Assembly (NCBI GenBank): GCA_902702965.1
Contig: CACRXP010000421.1
Coordinates: forward strand, 304,803-368,802
Direction: 5' to 3'
Source of the DNA: Spirometra erinaceieuropaei
Taxonomy: Eukaryota; Platyhelminthes; Cestoda; Diphyllobothriidea; Diphyllobothriidae
DNA length: 64,000 nt
A model generated the notes under the pieces. The model saw only the letters and a list, made by a program, of their open reading frames with translations. It had not been told where the DNA came from and did no database searches. A program made the translations under genes and the position numbers. Positions 1 through 10,184 of the stretch are shown here, piece after piece; position 1 is the stretch's first letter; every line of letters starts with the position of its first letter.

Positions 1-729
1 CAGAGTTAGGATACGGAAATAGGTATCTCCCTGGGATGTAGTGCAAAGCTACCTGCAGTGCGAGAGATCCATGTTCCCAGGTCCGACCAACTAGTCCTCG
101 GAAGATATTTCATCCCCGTTTCCGTCCGTGGTTCTCCGTTCGATCGAACCAAATCCTTTGCCGCTGATAATTGACTTGAGAATTCCCTGTAACTCCCCAC
201 AACTTAATGTACAACGACAGTTCGCCCGTCAATCTCGGCCACGACCACCACCGTGTGGGGAAGCAGCTCTAACCGACGCATTCATTTGTTACAGCGCGGG
301 ATGTTTGTGTAGCCTCAACCTCACCCTCTGTGATGACGAAATGGACGTCCTTTACACATTGAGTACGTATTGACGACATTTTTGCACACAGATGTACGTT
401 CCGCCCTTAGGGTCCTAGGCCCAAGTCCTGGACTTCAACTTCCCTCTTTAATCTGTGATTCGTCATTACTTATCTTAGAAACAGACGAAGCGCATCGCCA
501 GTAGGTATGTTTGCATTGTCACATAGATCCCTAACTGCATTTCCTCTAGGCGCAACTTCATGATTCCTCTTTGATAACTCCGCTTGTTCGAGTCGTACCC
601 CTTTGGCCTTTTGCGGTTAAAATAGCTTACGACCTCGAAAACCCTTTAAGGCATTTGCCGAACATGTCGGCGTCCGTACCAGTCACTTAATAGCTTCATA
701 AAACATTTCTGATTATGTTTTTGATTTAG
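1..729. other. DDX1 intron (upstream part), nothing recognised
   Basis: Sequence before the first visible DDX1 exon. I looked for the segment that should follow motif III and did not find it, so this is probably intron. No repeat family was recognised. Confidence 0.5.
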
Positions 730-804
730 AACCAATTGATGCATTTCCCTGTCTGGATCGACCTCAAAGGCCAGGACACTGTTCCAGAGACTGTGCACCA
801 TGTA
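730..804 (+). CDS. DDX1: DDX1 exon a (first in window)
   Basis: 25 codons, phase 0 at both ends. Acceptor ...ATTTAG, donor GTAAGT. Encodes [20 protein letters not shown] and then THHV-like residues, matching the DDX1 linker just after motif III. The exon that should precede it was not found in 1-729. Confidence 0.9.
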
Positions 805-3800
805 GTAAGTAACCCTTTCCATTTAATCTAGTATCACTTCTCTGTGACGTGTTTTAGCAGGTGGTCCAAAAATGCAAAGGAAAATGACCTACCTCGGGTT
901 TACATTGTTGGTTTTTGTCTTTCATGTTCCACTCCTAAGTTCGTTCAAGTTTCTTGAAACGCTTGGCGTCTAAGCCACTCCTTCAGTGAAAGTTCACTCG
1001 ACAGCCACTAAACCTAGTCTAAGTAACTCTTTTTAATCAGTATCTTTTAAATTGGTCCTCCATGCTCTTGAAGTAGCTTACTATGGAGCTAATTGACATC
1101 GCGTTTTTGGGAAAGTATACTCGATACCGGAAGCAAGGACCTGCTGGCCTGGCGTCCCTCGTTCATGCCCCAAACCCGTCATCCAGACAGGATCAGAGAT
1201 GGGAGGCACTTGAGCTGAAATATTTAGCACGCGTGGTTGTTAGACAGCCGCAGACCAATTGGTTGACAGCCGTTGATTGTCAAGCCTCCAATGAGGATGT
1301 TCGTAACTGGCGCAGAAATTGTGTGTGATCCACCCCATCTGAATCATCCTGACCAGCTTTGGTACTTGGCCATTACCCGACAATCAGAAACTGACGCGAC
1401 CTGCCAACTAGTAAACATTCGGCAACAAAGCAGTCTCTTCTGGTATAGTCATTTGAACCACGCCCACTTATTCTGAAGCTGCTTGCTGTGATGCAAACTG
1501 ACAGGGGATTTCCCCATCAACACGACTGGCCGTGGCGCCTGAGCATCCTCGTTGTCAGTGAATGTTTGCATAAATATTGTCGACGACCAGTGTTAGTAGG
1601 AAATTGTTGGCGGTCGTCCGACCTGGAATAATTAACACTTATTTTTTGGTGTTGCTGAGGTAGCGGTTCGAGCCCGTCCCATGACGAGAGCATTGTGGTT
1701 GTATGGAACCGTTTTGTTTACAGTAGTCCGTAAAATCGAAGTAATAATTCGTACTTGATGGGCTTGCGCAATGCAGCAAACCTAATCTGTGTGCCTCTTT
1801 CTCTCCCTGAGCCCTAAGTGTGCATTAGGCAGTGTGTGGTTGCACATTCACGGAACTCCGATACCAGAGCAAACATTGAGTCGGTCTCGAGTCGTGGCTT
1901 TCCATGCTTTGTTCACGTAGCCGAAAATTTGTCTTGGCAGTTGGTTTTTTGCTTCTTTGGGCGTTTTTCGATTCTTATGGGGTATTAGCGAAGACACAAG
2001 TCCCGGAAGACGGCAATTGGCCGCCCTTCTTTACGCCTTTTAGAACAGTGGATAAACTGACGGATCAAAAATGCCTTCCCTACAAGCGGCACAGCCATCT
2101 TTGCATGCCGTGGACGACATCGTCGCAACGTGCAAGATTTTTCAAGTGAAAAATCCTAAGTAGATATTTCCTAAAATCTAGTTCATTATCGAGGTCGAGA
2201 CAAATAAAGCAGCGTCGATCGTTTTTATGTGAATCACTGTTTGAACCCGTGTTGACTTGTTCTTCGTTTCCTTTTTTCTCGTTATCTTTTTCCTCCCTTG
2301 GTTTAGGCAGGTTAAGCTTCTGCAAATGTCATTTATTCTAATTCGCCACAAATTACTCTCGAGGTTCTTTCTCTGACTATTCCACCCCTTCGATTTTGCT
2401 TTATCCAGATGTGTCTTGTGAATCCATATCAAGACCTCTCCTGGAAGGATCTTATGCAGTCTAAGGACCACATTCACACCGATGGTGTCCACATGAAAGA
2501 CAAGTTGAATGTGAACTATGAAACTCCGGGTAAGGTGGTTCAAGAGCCTTGATCGTTTGACTTCGTGGGTTGATTGGTTTTTTATCGGGCCCCCTGGTTA
2601 GTTGACTCGGGAGCGGGACTAAGTCTGACACTTCGCTAGTGTAATACCTCAATTCGTATCGGTATGATAGAACTGCGACAAATCAACTGCGCCTTAGCAG
2701 GTCAGTGCTAAGCAGCAAAGATCCTGATTGCGAGTAAACCCCGAGGCCGGAATAGTCTGAGATCTAAGGTTTAAACTTGCAGAATATTCGTCTATATCTC
2801 ATATCAGAATCACAGGCTTGGTTCAAAAATTATTCTTTCAGAGGTCTGTGGAAGCATCGAGCCCACATTTCTTGGGCTCCCGACTCAAGTCCCTCGCCCT
2901 CCTATCAACCTTACTTTATGCACGATGTCTGCTTTCTTTAGTAGTCCTTTCTTTTGCTCTCAACAAGCCGTAAAGTAATCACCCGGAGTGTGTAGGGCGA
3001 GCCGCCGGCCATGTTTCTTTATGATCGATTACTTGTGAATCCACTGCATTGGTTCAGACAAACCACTGCCAGATACCCCGTCGCTCCCGCCTCGTCTGCC
3101 CACACTGTCCCAGGCCATCTGCATCTCCACGAAAATCCTCAGTAAAACAACACCATTCGCACTACATCACAACACCTCGCCCTACCTGCCTACTAACCTA
3201 TTCCACAACACGCACTTATGCGGCATCTCCCCATAACACATCCAACATAACTTCTGCATGCGACTTACTCTGCTAGCACCAGTATAGCGGGCGAAGCCTT
3301 GCATGTCAGAGCATGCCAGTGTGGGAAACGTGTTCTTTGGTGTAACGTGGTACATAAAGTGCGGACCAGATCGAGCGTTTCAAGCGTAGGCTACGGCCTT
3401 TTCAGCATTGTCAGTCACCGTACTCAACCTCAAAAACCAGTTGTCTGAAGGGCTTGCAAAGCGAGTTTTGCATGGGAGAGGGGAGAAAGATGAGGGGATT
3501 CCGTCAGCAGAGACTGCAATACTAAATCCTTACCGTCTAGCACTTATTGTCTGGTGTCTCTAGTTCTATTGTATCTAAAAAGCCTTAGGTAGAGTTGAAA
3601 TAGGAAGTAGTTTCTGTTGCCGGACCTTCAGATGCAGGCGAACACATACGTTTTCGGAGGGATTGTGAGGGGCTTTAATGCAGACTCTGATTCCCATTGT
3701 ATGCAGGAAGTATGCCCGATACGGCGGGGTGCGGTCATCCTGTTGCCATATTTCCCTGATCCTGTGCTTGACAGTTCGATATCTTGACCACTAAAGTGCT

Positions 3801-6800
3801 TCTGCCTCTTCCTACGATCCGCCTGTAAGTAGTCCGGAAAGTAAACTTTCCCTCCATTATCTGTGTTAAAAACAGACGCTGGTTTAAACGGCTATGCCAG
3901 CCTGCACGATCGACGTCACTAAGTTGCATCCTGAGTCCATGTTTCCGACACTGTGCTACCTATAGTATCGCGCTCGACCGGACGCGTGTAAAAAATACTA
4001 ACTGGTCATACATGTTGTATCGAAGACAATGGTCATATCACCTAATCATGCTTTCCTGTGCGCCTGTAGAGAGCAGGATGTTTTTATTCTAGACCGAAAT
4101 TATATGCCATTCCTCGCACGTATTAGAAGGCGCCCTCTTGATTAAAATTGGGCCTTCCAGCGCATCCTTGTAATGAATCTTAACGTGAAACTTTTAACTC
4201 ATTGATGGGCACTTTACTGCGCTCAGCAGTAGTAGATCATTATTTGGTCAAACTTGTCATTATCTCATCTCGCGTTTGGGTATTTATAGAGTTACTGTCT
4301 GAAGCAATCAAGCTACTCAAGGGTGAATACGTGGTGCGGGCTATCGAGCAACAGAATATGGACAGGGCGCTTATCTTCTGCCGGACTAAACTAGACTGCG
4401 ATAACCTGGAACAACGCTTCATTGCACTCGGTGGAGGTAAACTGCAATCACCCATTTTAGCCAGCTTTGCCCGCTTTTCCGCACATACCTTTTTATTGAT
4501 ATAACTACCACTGTTGTATCCAGCTGGTCAACGTTTGGAATTCTCTACGCCCTCTTCGCAAGTGCTTCCACATTTGGTCCCTGTGGATATACCCCTTCCC
4601 CTGTCACTTATGTGCATTTTTAAGAGGGGAGAGGTGGCTTCTATTTTGAAATAATTAGGAATATAATCTTAAAGTATTCCACATATTTGGACTCGAGGTT
4701 AACTAGCAGAAGTCAAGATAAAATATTCAGATAAAAGAAACTGAATGACTCACGGGATGACAGTTTAGACCACCGCCTTTGTATCTCAGTCCTCTGCCAT
4801 GTCGAAGGTTGGATCGGACCCTCCCCGCACCACAGATGGCCTCACGCCAAATTCCACTTAGTGCCTATTTCTGTGTCCTAACTTTAACCATGACACTAAA
4901 CCCGATCCGAACCTTCCCTGGAATTTAGGTCCATATTCCCCTGTGCCCAAAAGATCGTCCCATAAATTGAAAATCAAACTCCAGTGGGTATGCTGGAATC
5001 AGGGCTAAGAAACCAGTCTGCCAGACAGATAGCCGTTCATCTGTACTACTTACCCCGACTCTCAGCCACCCGGTCGCGATTTCAAGTGGTCGGCGAAGGC
5101 TCTGTCCTAAACCGCGTCCTAGCCTGGTCTCCTGTCAGCAAGCCCTTACGGCTTGCGGTACTCGGACTATCAAAATTAGATAACACCACACTATAACGAC
5201 TCCCAATTCGTAATTTTTTGTTGGGCAGCATTGTGATGTTACCCTCCCCCCCCCCTCCCCCTGTTCCGTGGCCATTGTATTGACTGATGTCTCGAGTTGA
5301 CTAACTTGTTTTTTTATTTTTTACAGGCCCTTTGCAGCCGCACTCACGTTACAGTTGTGTCTGCCTACACAGTGACCGAACACCAGCAGAGCGCAAAGCC
5401 AATCTGCAAAAATTCAAGGTAACCTACTTATGCGCCCTTCCAGTTTACATCTCACTCCCCGTCTTCGTGTCGGTCGAGTTATTTTACTTCCTCTTTTTTC
5501 CTTTGCTTTTTCGTACCCTTTCTGTCCCTCCAAACATTGGGCTTGCTTCCCATTTTAATCCCTTAGAACGGCGATGTCAACTTCCTCATCTGTACTGACG
5601 TTGCTGCGCGTGGTCTTGATATTACCGGATTGCCTTACGGTTGGTTTTTCTTTCTGTTTTTTTTTTGTACTGTAATCACCACACTTTCCTTTCTGGCCTG
5701 CAATGGAACCTCAGTCAAAAAATGCTTCCTCTTCCTTTGATCTCTCCTTTTTTCCTCCCAGTGATAAATGCGACTCTTCCCGACGAAAAGGAGAATTATG
5801 TTCACCGCATCGGTCGTGTTGGCAGAGCAGAAAGGTAACAATTTAACTTTAACTTCTACCTTGAACGTTAAGTAATGCTTGCCAACCTCGCCATCATCCT
5901 CTCCTTTGAGCATCTTCTTGTCCTTGAACCACCCGGAGACGATTGCGCTTTTCTTTATTTCTGCATTTGTTTACACTGCCAGTGCGCACACTTTATCACG
6001 TGACTGTTAGTTTCCTCCCATTGCTATTGACTGGGACCGGCTGGTGCCTCTTTGGATAGGCGGTTCCCTTTTCCAATTACTGACTTGTCCTTCCAACCTT
6101 CCCCCGCATCTTACGCTATACGACTGTGTAATACTGCCTTCGAATTTTACATTTTGTTTTCAGACACCTGCTTTGTTCTGTTTGGTCTTTTAGATATTTT
6201 GGGGTTAAGACCTAGCACATTCAATGCCGAATTTTTCTCGTCATTGCTCGCGATTTCTTTAAAGGTTCGAAAACTTCTGAGAACTTTTTCAGAACTCCGA
6301 CAATCCATTTATTTGGTATATCTTACTTGAGAGCCTTACAGTGTGGATGACGACGGAGAGTTTGCGGTCTGAGTTACTAGATGGTGGAGTCTGTTATACA
6401 GCAGATGGCCGTACTGTTGTGCCAGGCCTAGAACGAATGACTAAGAGGATGCTGTCGCGGCGACTTATTAGTCATGATAAGGAAGGTTGTTGATTGGATC
6501 TCCTCAAAGTCAGGAACCATGTGGCCTTAACGCGATTTCCGCCGATATGATGTCTGAGTGAGTAAAGTTTGGTTCGTGTTACCTGAAGTACTGGTACGTG
6601 CGCAAAACGCTCAAACGAAGGTTCTACGTCGGTAGACCACTGCTTTTTTGCCAATTTGTAGCTTTCTTGACTTTAGATCCCCATTGACGTACAGCTTGTG
6701 TGGAAGTAAGGGATAAAGTTGAGGTCTCCCTCTATAATCCAAATCACGTGCAGGCCATCGCCACCTGAAAAGCCATTATGTTTCTTTCTCGAAGACCACA

Positions 6801-9106
6801 AGGCCCAACTTTTCTTCTCCAAATCACCAGGCTAACCGAACCTTCTTGGTTCTTCTGTTTCCAGGATGGGTTTGGCAATAAGCCTTGTCGCCGCATGCAA
6901 GGAAAAGGTATGTTTGGTGCACCGCCCCTCTACCACTTTCTCTGTGCCTTCCACCTCTGTTTCCTGACGTCTTACCTTCTAACTCTACCCGAAGGTCTGG
7001 TACCACTCGAACTGTTCCACTCGCGGTCGTGGCTGTTTTGACACCCGGCTTGTGCCAAATGGCGGTTGTTGTATCTGGTATGACGAGCGTCAGCTTCTGG
7101 GCCAGATTGAGGAGCACTTGGGTGTGACTATCGATGCCGTTGGACGCGATCTCAAGGTTCCGGCCAACGAATTTGACGGAAAGGTGGTCTACGGAGAGAA
7201 GCTGAAACAAAGTTAGTTTGCAGACCCTACTATCCGCCTCTTTATTTTTCACATAAGTTGTTGCCTGTAGACTTTACCTGTAGTAAGTGCTTTCAAATGT
7301 TGCATTGCCTGTTAAGTCCTTTTGTTTTACATTGCCACCCTTCCATGCTCCTTTGCATGTCACTTTCGCAGTTGGCGTTGAGAGCGCAATCGTTGGCAAA
7401 GAGAAGTTCGTGGACGGTGGCATATGCGACTGGAAGTACATCCGCCGCTGAGTTAAGAGTTGGCAACTGTCCTGTAGACGACACGTATCCCGTGGCGTTC
7501 GTCACGCTAGGCGTCCATTAGAATGGCAGAGAACATGAGACTGAAGAGAGTAAGCGCAAGGACGCAGCCGAAGTCTTAGTTGGTTTTGGAAATCCGTCGG
7601 GCCACTTCATTGTGGTCACGGCAGGCGTCCATTGGCATCGCAGATAACATGAGACTGAAGAGAGTAAGCGCAAGGACGCAGCCCTGCTTCACTCCGTCGG
7701 TCATTGCGAATGCCTCTGAGACGACTCGACTGTCCGTGACGCGCGCCATCATGCAATCGTGGAGCTGACGCACCATCTGAGTGAATCGTTCGGGACAGCC
7801 GAATTTCTGAAGGATTTTCCACAGTCCTTCGCGATTCACCGCCTCGAAGGCTTTCGTCGGATCCACGAAGATAGAGTAGAATTCGGTCCGCGTCTCCTGA
7901 CGGGCCGCGAAGATCATGTCCGTGGTTCCGCGGTGACGGCGGAAGCCGCACTTGTCCTCCGGCAGGAGACATTTTTCTAGGTGGTTTTTCAAGCGGTTGA
8001 GAAGGATACGAGCGAAGATCTTCCTGGCAATGTTCAGCAGAAGATGCCTCGTTTGTTGTCGCGGGGCTGGCGATTACCGTTCTGCTTGTAGATGTGGACG
8101 ATTGTGGCGTTCTTAAAACCCTGGGGGACTTGTCCTTGACACGGCATCTCCTCGAAGAGCGCCGTCAGGTGTTCCATAAGTTGGGGGCCTTTGTGCTTAT
8201 AGATCTTAGCAGGGATCTCGTCGGATCCGGGCGCTTTCCCGATGGAGAGCTGCTGCATGGCCTCGGTGATTTCGTGCAAAAAGAGCGCGCGGTCTAGGTC
8301 GGCGTTGGTCTCTACTTGAGTCAGACGGGCGATGGCGACGCCGGAGGTGGTGGAGGGACGGTTGAGGACGCCTCTGGAGTGTCCGACCCATCGCTGTAGA
8401 ATTCGCGTCTTCTCAATGAGTAAGGTGGTTCTGTCGGCGCTGAGAAGAGGTGCGGTGCCTTTGGCCATGGGACCGTAGACAGCCTTGATCGCAGCGAAAA
8501 AATTCTCCCATCCGTTGGGGTCAGCGTAGCCATGAATCTCCTTGGCCTTGTGAACCGTCCAGGCCTCCTGCATCTTCCGCAGCAGCTGTTGCACAAGGAA
8601 ACGGGAATAGGTACCCATGTATGCCAATTGGCCTTAAGCCGAATTCCAGGAGTGACGTCTATTCATCGCAGGTGGTCGCATGTGACGTGTTGATTGCTCT
8701 CAGCGGAGTCGTTAACTGCTACAGCCGTAATCACAACTCCCCCTGGAATTCGGTGCAAGGCCATCTGTAACGGAGAGTATCGTGGCGTAGTAGCTGCATC
8801 CTGTAAACACTGCAACACTTGTGCAAAACACCAAACTTTTCTGATTTTGTCTATAATGTCGGATTCAAATGTGAATCTAAAACTTCAGGCCAATAAAGCC
8901 TGTGTTTCAGCGATCATGCATCTCTATTGTCTGTCCTGTGCAAATCAGATACTTAGTACCAACTTCCTCTCTTTCTTGCAGTGGCACCGAAGTACAAAGG
9001 TCATGCAGACGTCTTGGCCTCGGCACTAAAGGACTTGAACTCGCTGGAAAAGAAGGCCCAGCTGAGCTTCCTAGAGCTGTGCTACGGGAATCTCCTTAAA
9101 TCTTGA
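730..9106 (+). CDS. DDX1: DDX1-type DEAD-box RNA helicase, 3' half of gene (9 exons)
   Basis: Spliced product of 321 residues from exons 730-804, 2409-2529, 4290-4436, 5327-5418, 5567-5639, 5762-5834, 6865-6907, 6995-7211 and 8982-9106. All introns are GT-AG and all phases agree, giving 966 nt ending in TGA. Visible helicase C-domain motifs are IV ([16 protein letters not shown]), V ([10 protein letters not shown]) and VI ([10 protein letters not shown]), followed by the DDX1-specific tail ([23 protein letters not shown]). DDX1 is an ATP-dependent RNA helicase. In animals it works in RNA processing, in RNA-DNA hybrid unwinding at DNA breaks and with the tRNA ligase complex, so it is nuclear and cytoplasmic. 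The visible part corresponds to about the last 320 residues of a family usually near 740. The N-terminal DEAD domain with its inserted SPRY domain, motifs I-III, must lie upstream. The last intron holds a reverse-strand LINE. Identity is firm; exact exon borders are inferred by eye. Confidence 0.94.
805..2408 (+). other. DDX1 intron, 1604 bp
   Basis: Bounded by GTAAGT and TCCAG. It contains several short open frames (around 1083-1476 and 1904-2149) without recognisable homology. Nothing firm seen. Confidence 0.7.
2409..2529 (+). CDS. DDX1: DDX1 exon b
   Basis: Starts after TTATCCAG at phase 0 and ends with one extra G before GTAAGG. Contains [11 protein letters not shown], the DDX1-specific segment between motifs III and IV. 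It joins in frame to the exon at 4290 to give [17 protein letters not shown]. Confidence 0.9.
2530..4289 (+). other. DDX1 intron, 1760 bp, possible LINE zinc-finger relic
   Basis: At about 3049-3200 the + strand reads [16 protein letters not shown] followed by a His/Thr/Pro-rich stretch. This resembles the CPxCxRTF-type zinc finger carried by LINEs of this genome (see 28940-30010), but is too short to be sure. The rest shows nothing recognisable. Confidence 0.4.
4290..4436 (+). CDS. DDX1: DDX1 exon c (helicase motif IV)
   Basis: Acceptor TATTTATAG, donor GTAAAC. Encodes [18 protein letters not shown] and motif [18 protein letters not shown], both close to animal DDX1. Enters and leaves in phase 1. 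Confidence 0.93.
4437..5326 (+). other. DDX1 intron, 890 bp
   Basis: No recognisable element. It contains a C-rich run at about 5245-5261 and a T-rich tract just before the acceptor. Confidence 0.7.
5327..5418 (+). CDS. DDX1: DDX1 exon d
   Basis: Acceptor TTTTTACAG, donor GTAACC. Encodes [20 protein letters not shown], the family's CVCLHGDR block with Ser in place of Gly before the Asp. A pure C/T run lies about 60 bp upstream. Confidence 0.92.
5567..5639 (+). CDS. DDX1: DDX1 exon e (helicase motif V)
   Basis: Acceptor CCCTTAG, donor GTTGGT (weak third position). Encodes [20 protein letters not shown], containing the intact motif V. The last G combines with the next exon to give the Val of PYVIN. 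Confidence 0.92.
5762..5834 (+). CDS. DDX1: DDX1 exon f (helicase motif VI)
   Basis: Acceptor TCCCAG, donor GTAACA. Encodes [20 protein letters not shown], with the intact arginine-finger motif HRIGRVGR. The intron before it is only 122 bp. Confidence 0.94.
5835..6864 (+). other. DDX1 intron, 1030 bp
   Basis: Bounded by GTAACA and TTCCAG; nothing recognisable inside. Confidence 0.7.
6865..6907 (+). CDS. DDX1: DDX1 exon g
   Basis: A 43-nt exon after TTTCCAG, donor GTATGT. Encodes [14 protein letters not shown] following the Arg split over the intron, matching the family. Confidence 0.9.
6995..7211 (+). CDS. DDX1: DDX1 exon h
   Basis: Acceptor CCCGAAG, donor GTTAGT. Encodes [39 protein letters not shown] and [15 protein letters not shown], the DDX1-specific C-terminal region. 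Follows an 87-bp intron. Confidence 0.93.
7330..8640 (-). mobile_element. Degraded LINE reverse-transcriptase copy in DDX1 intron
   Basis: Reads on the minus strand, antisense to DDX1. One frame (8627 to 8034) carries [40 protein letters not shown] and [19 protein letters not shown] one-base frameshift near 8040 leads to a second frame (7992 to 7576) with [18 protein letters not shown], motif [12 protein letters not shown] and motif [17 protein letters not shown]. Motif C follows at about 7370-7400 as [10 protein letters not shown], where FADD is expected, so a catalytic Asp is changed. Part of the motif B region is duplicated (7509-7566 and 7628-7683). No endonuclease is present, so it is 5'-truncated and dead. 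A second copy of the family is at 28940-30010. Confidence 0.9.
7509..7683 (-). repeat. Internal duplication within the LINE (about 58 bp, 119 bp apart)
   Basis: 7509-7566 and 7628-7683 share a 31-bp identical core (AACATGAGACTGAAGAGAGT and onward) with a few differences at the left end. Both encode the same LINE stretch downstream of RT motif B, so the LINE copy was rearranged after or during insertion. Confidence 0.85.
8639..8754. repeat. 12-bp inverted repeat at 5' side of the LINE
   Basis: CCGAATTCCAGG at 8639-8650 and its exact reverse complement CCTGGAATTCGG at 8743-8754 enclose 92 bp. The pair sits right at the 5' boundary of the reverse-strand LINE. It may be the ends of a small nonautonomous element or chance. 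Confidence 0.45.
8982..9106 (+). CDS. DDX1: DDX1 terminal exon
   Basis: Acceptor TTCTTGCAG. Encodes [20 protein letters not shown] through [12 protein letters not shown], then TGA at 9104-9106. The length fits the usual DDX1 C-terminus. A possible variant polyadenylation hexamer AATACA is at 9149-9154; no AATAAA lies close by. Confidence 0.92.
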
Positions 9107-9195
9107 CTGCCGCTCATCTAGTTTTGTTCTGTGCTTTTTTCTCTTCAGAATACATATGTTTCCTCAGGCCTTAACTCGGCATGTGCTTAGCCTTC

Positions 9196-9400
9196 TTGCG
9201 GCCCCGGCAGCGCCAGCCACCCGCGGTCTTCTTGGCACCGGACACAGGTGAGGGAGGGGGGAGGGAGTGCGGTAAATGCAACGCAAGTCCGCCATCACTA
9301 TAAAAGCAATCGCGCGCAAGTCACCCTGCCTGTTCTCATTCTGCTATGGAGCGCACGGTGGACATCGTCGGCCACGACGGTCAAACCGTCGCTTAACCTG
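9196..9400 (+). repeat. GC-rich dispersed repeat family, copy 1
   Basis: Shares the order CAGCCACC, a G-rich run, GTGCGGTA, a GCAAGTCC block, a CGCGCAAGTCACC block and GGTGGACATCGTCGG with copies at 9985-10085, 12170-12400 (reverse), 53755-54015 and 62765-62960. No coding capacity or tRNA-like head recognised. It is a short interspersed repeat of unknown class, or the end of a larger element. Confidence 0.75.
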
Positions 9401-9984
9401 GTCCAAATATCGACGGTAAACAGAAAGTTAAGGGCAGGGCTGGGACAGCAACTGTTCTGTGCTGGCAGACAAGTCGTCTATGTCGATAGCCAGGACGGCG
9501 TGCGGTCATGGAAATTTGTTCACTTTGACCAGCTTAACTGACTTATTTGCCCATATATCAGTGCCTGTGGTTGGACATCTGAAGCCTGAATTCCCCTTTA
9601 GTCAGTGTCCAGACTAAGGGGAGTCTTCTGTTGTCATTGTAGCAGTAGGATGCCAGCATAGGACCACCAGGGGGTCTCTATCTTTTTTGCTTTAAAAAAA
9701 ACGTATTCAAGTCGTTGGCAGCTCCTTTGGCCTCTGTATTTCTCCTACGTGAATCCACAGCGAAAGATTCCGCCCGTAGCCTTAACACTCTCAAAATGTG
9801 ACCTAACGAGTAACTCGCCACCATTAAGAGTAACTGGTCACCAGTAGTCAGGATAGCGGGTAGACCTAGTTTTTTCCATAAATTCTGGGATTGCTAGGTG
9901 GTTCAACTTTAAAATATTCCACTAAAATTTTTCTCAGGGGAAAGCCAAAGGTGAACTATTCGGAGGAGTTGATCTGCGTCGTTT
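9401..9984. other. Intergenic, nothing recognised
   Basis: Downstream flank of repeat copy 1. Carries an A-run at about 9693. No genes seen. Confidence 0.6.
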
Positions 9985-10085
9985 CACCTCATGTCGACGC
10001 GTAAGGCATCGTTCCTGCGCCTACCCTGCGGTGGGGCACATAGTGGACATCGTTGGAAATGGCGGTCGAACTGTCACATATGTAC
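9985..10085 (+). repeat. GC-rich dispersed repeat family, copy 2 (partial)
   Basis: Retains only the 3' part of the family: CGTTCCTGCGCCTACCCTGC, GTGGGGCACATAGTGGACAT and GGCGGTCGAACTGTCA. Confidence 0.65.
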
Positions 10086-10184
10086 TTCTGGCCACTGTCT
10101 ACAAGCAGCCAGACTTCCGTTCTAAACTTAGGGCTTTCTGGGCATGTAAATTACTCACCCACATGCGTTCTTAGGTGGTAGTTT

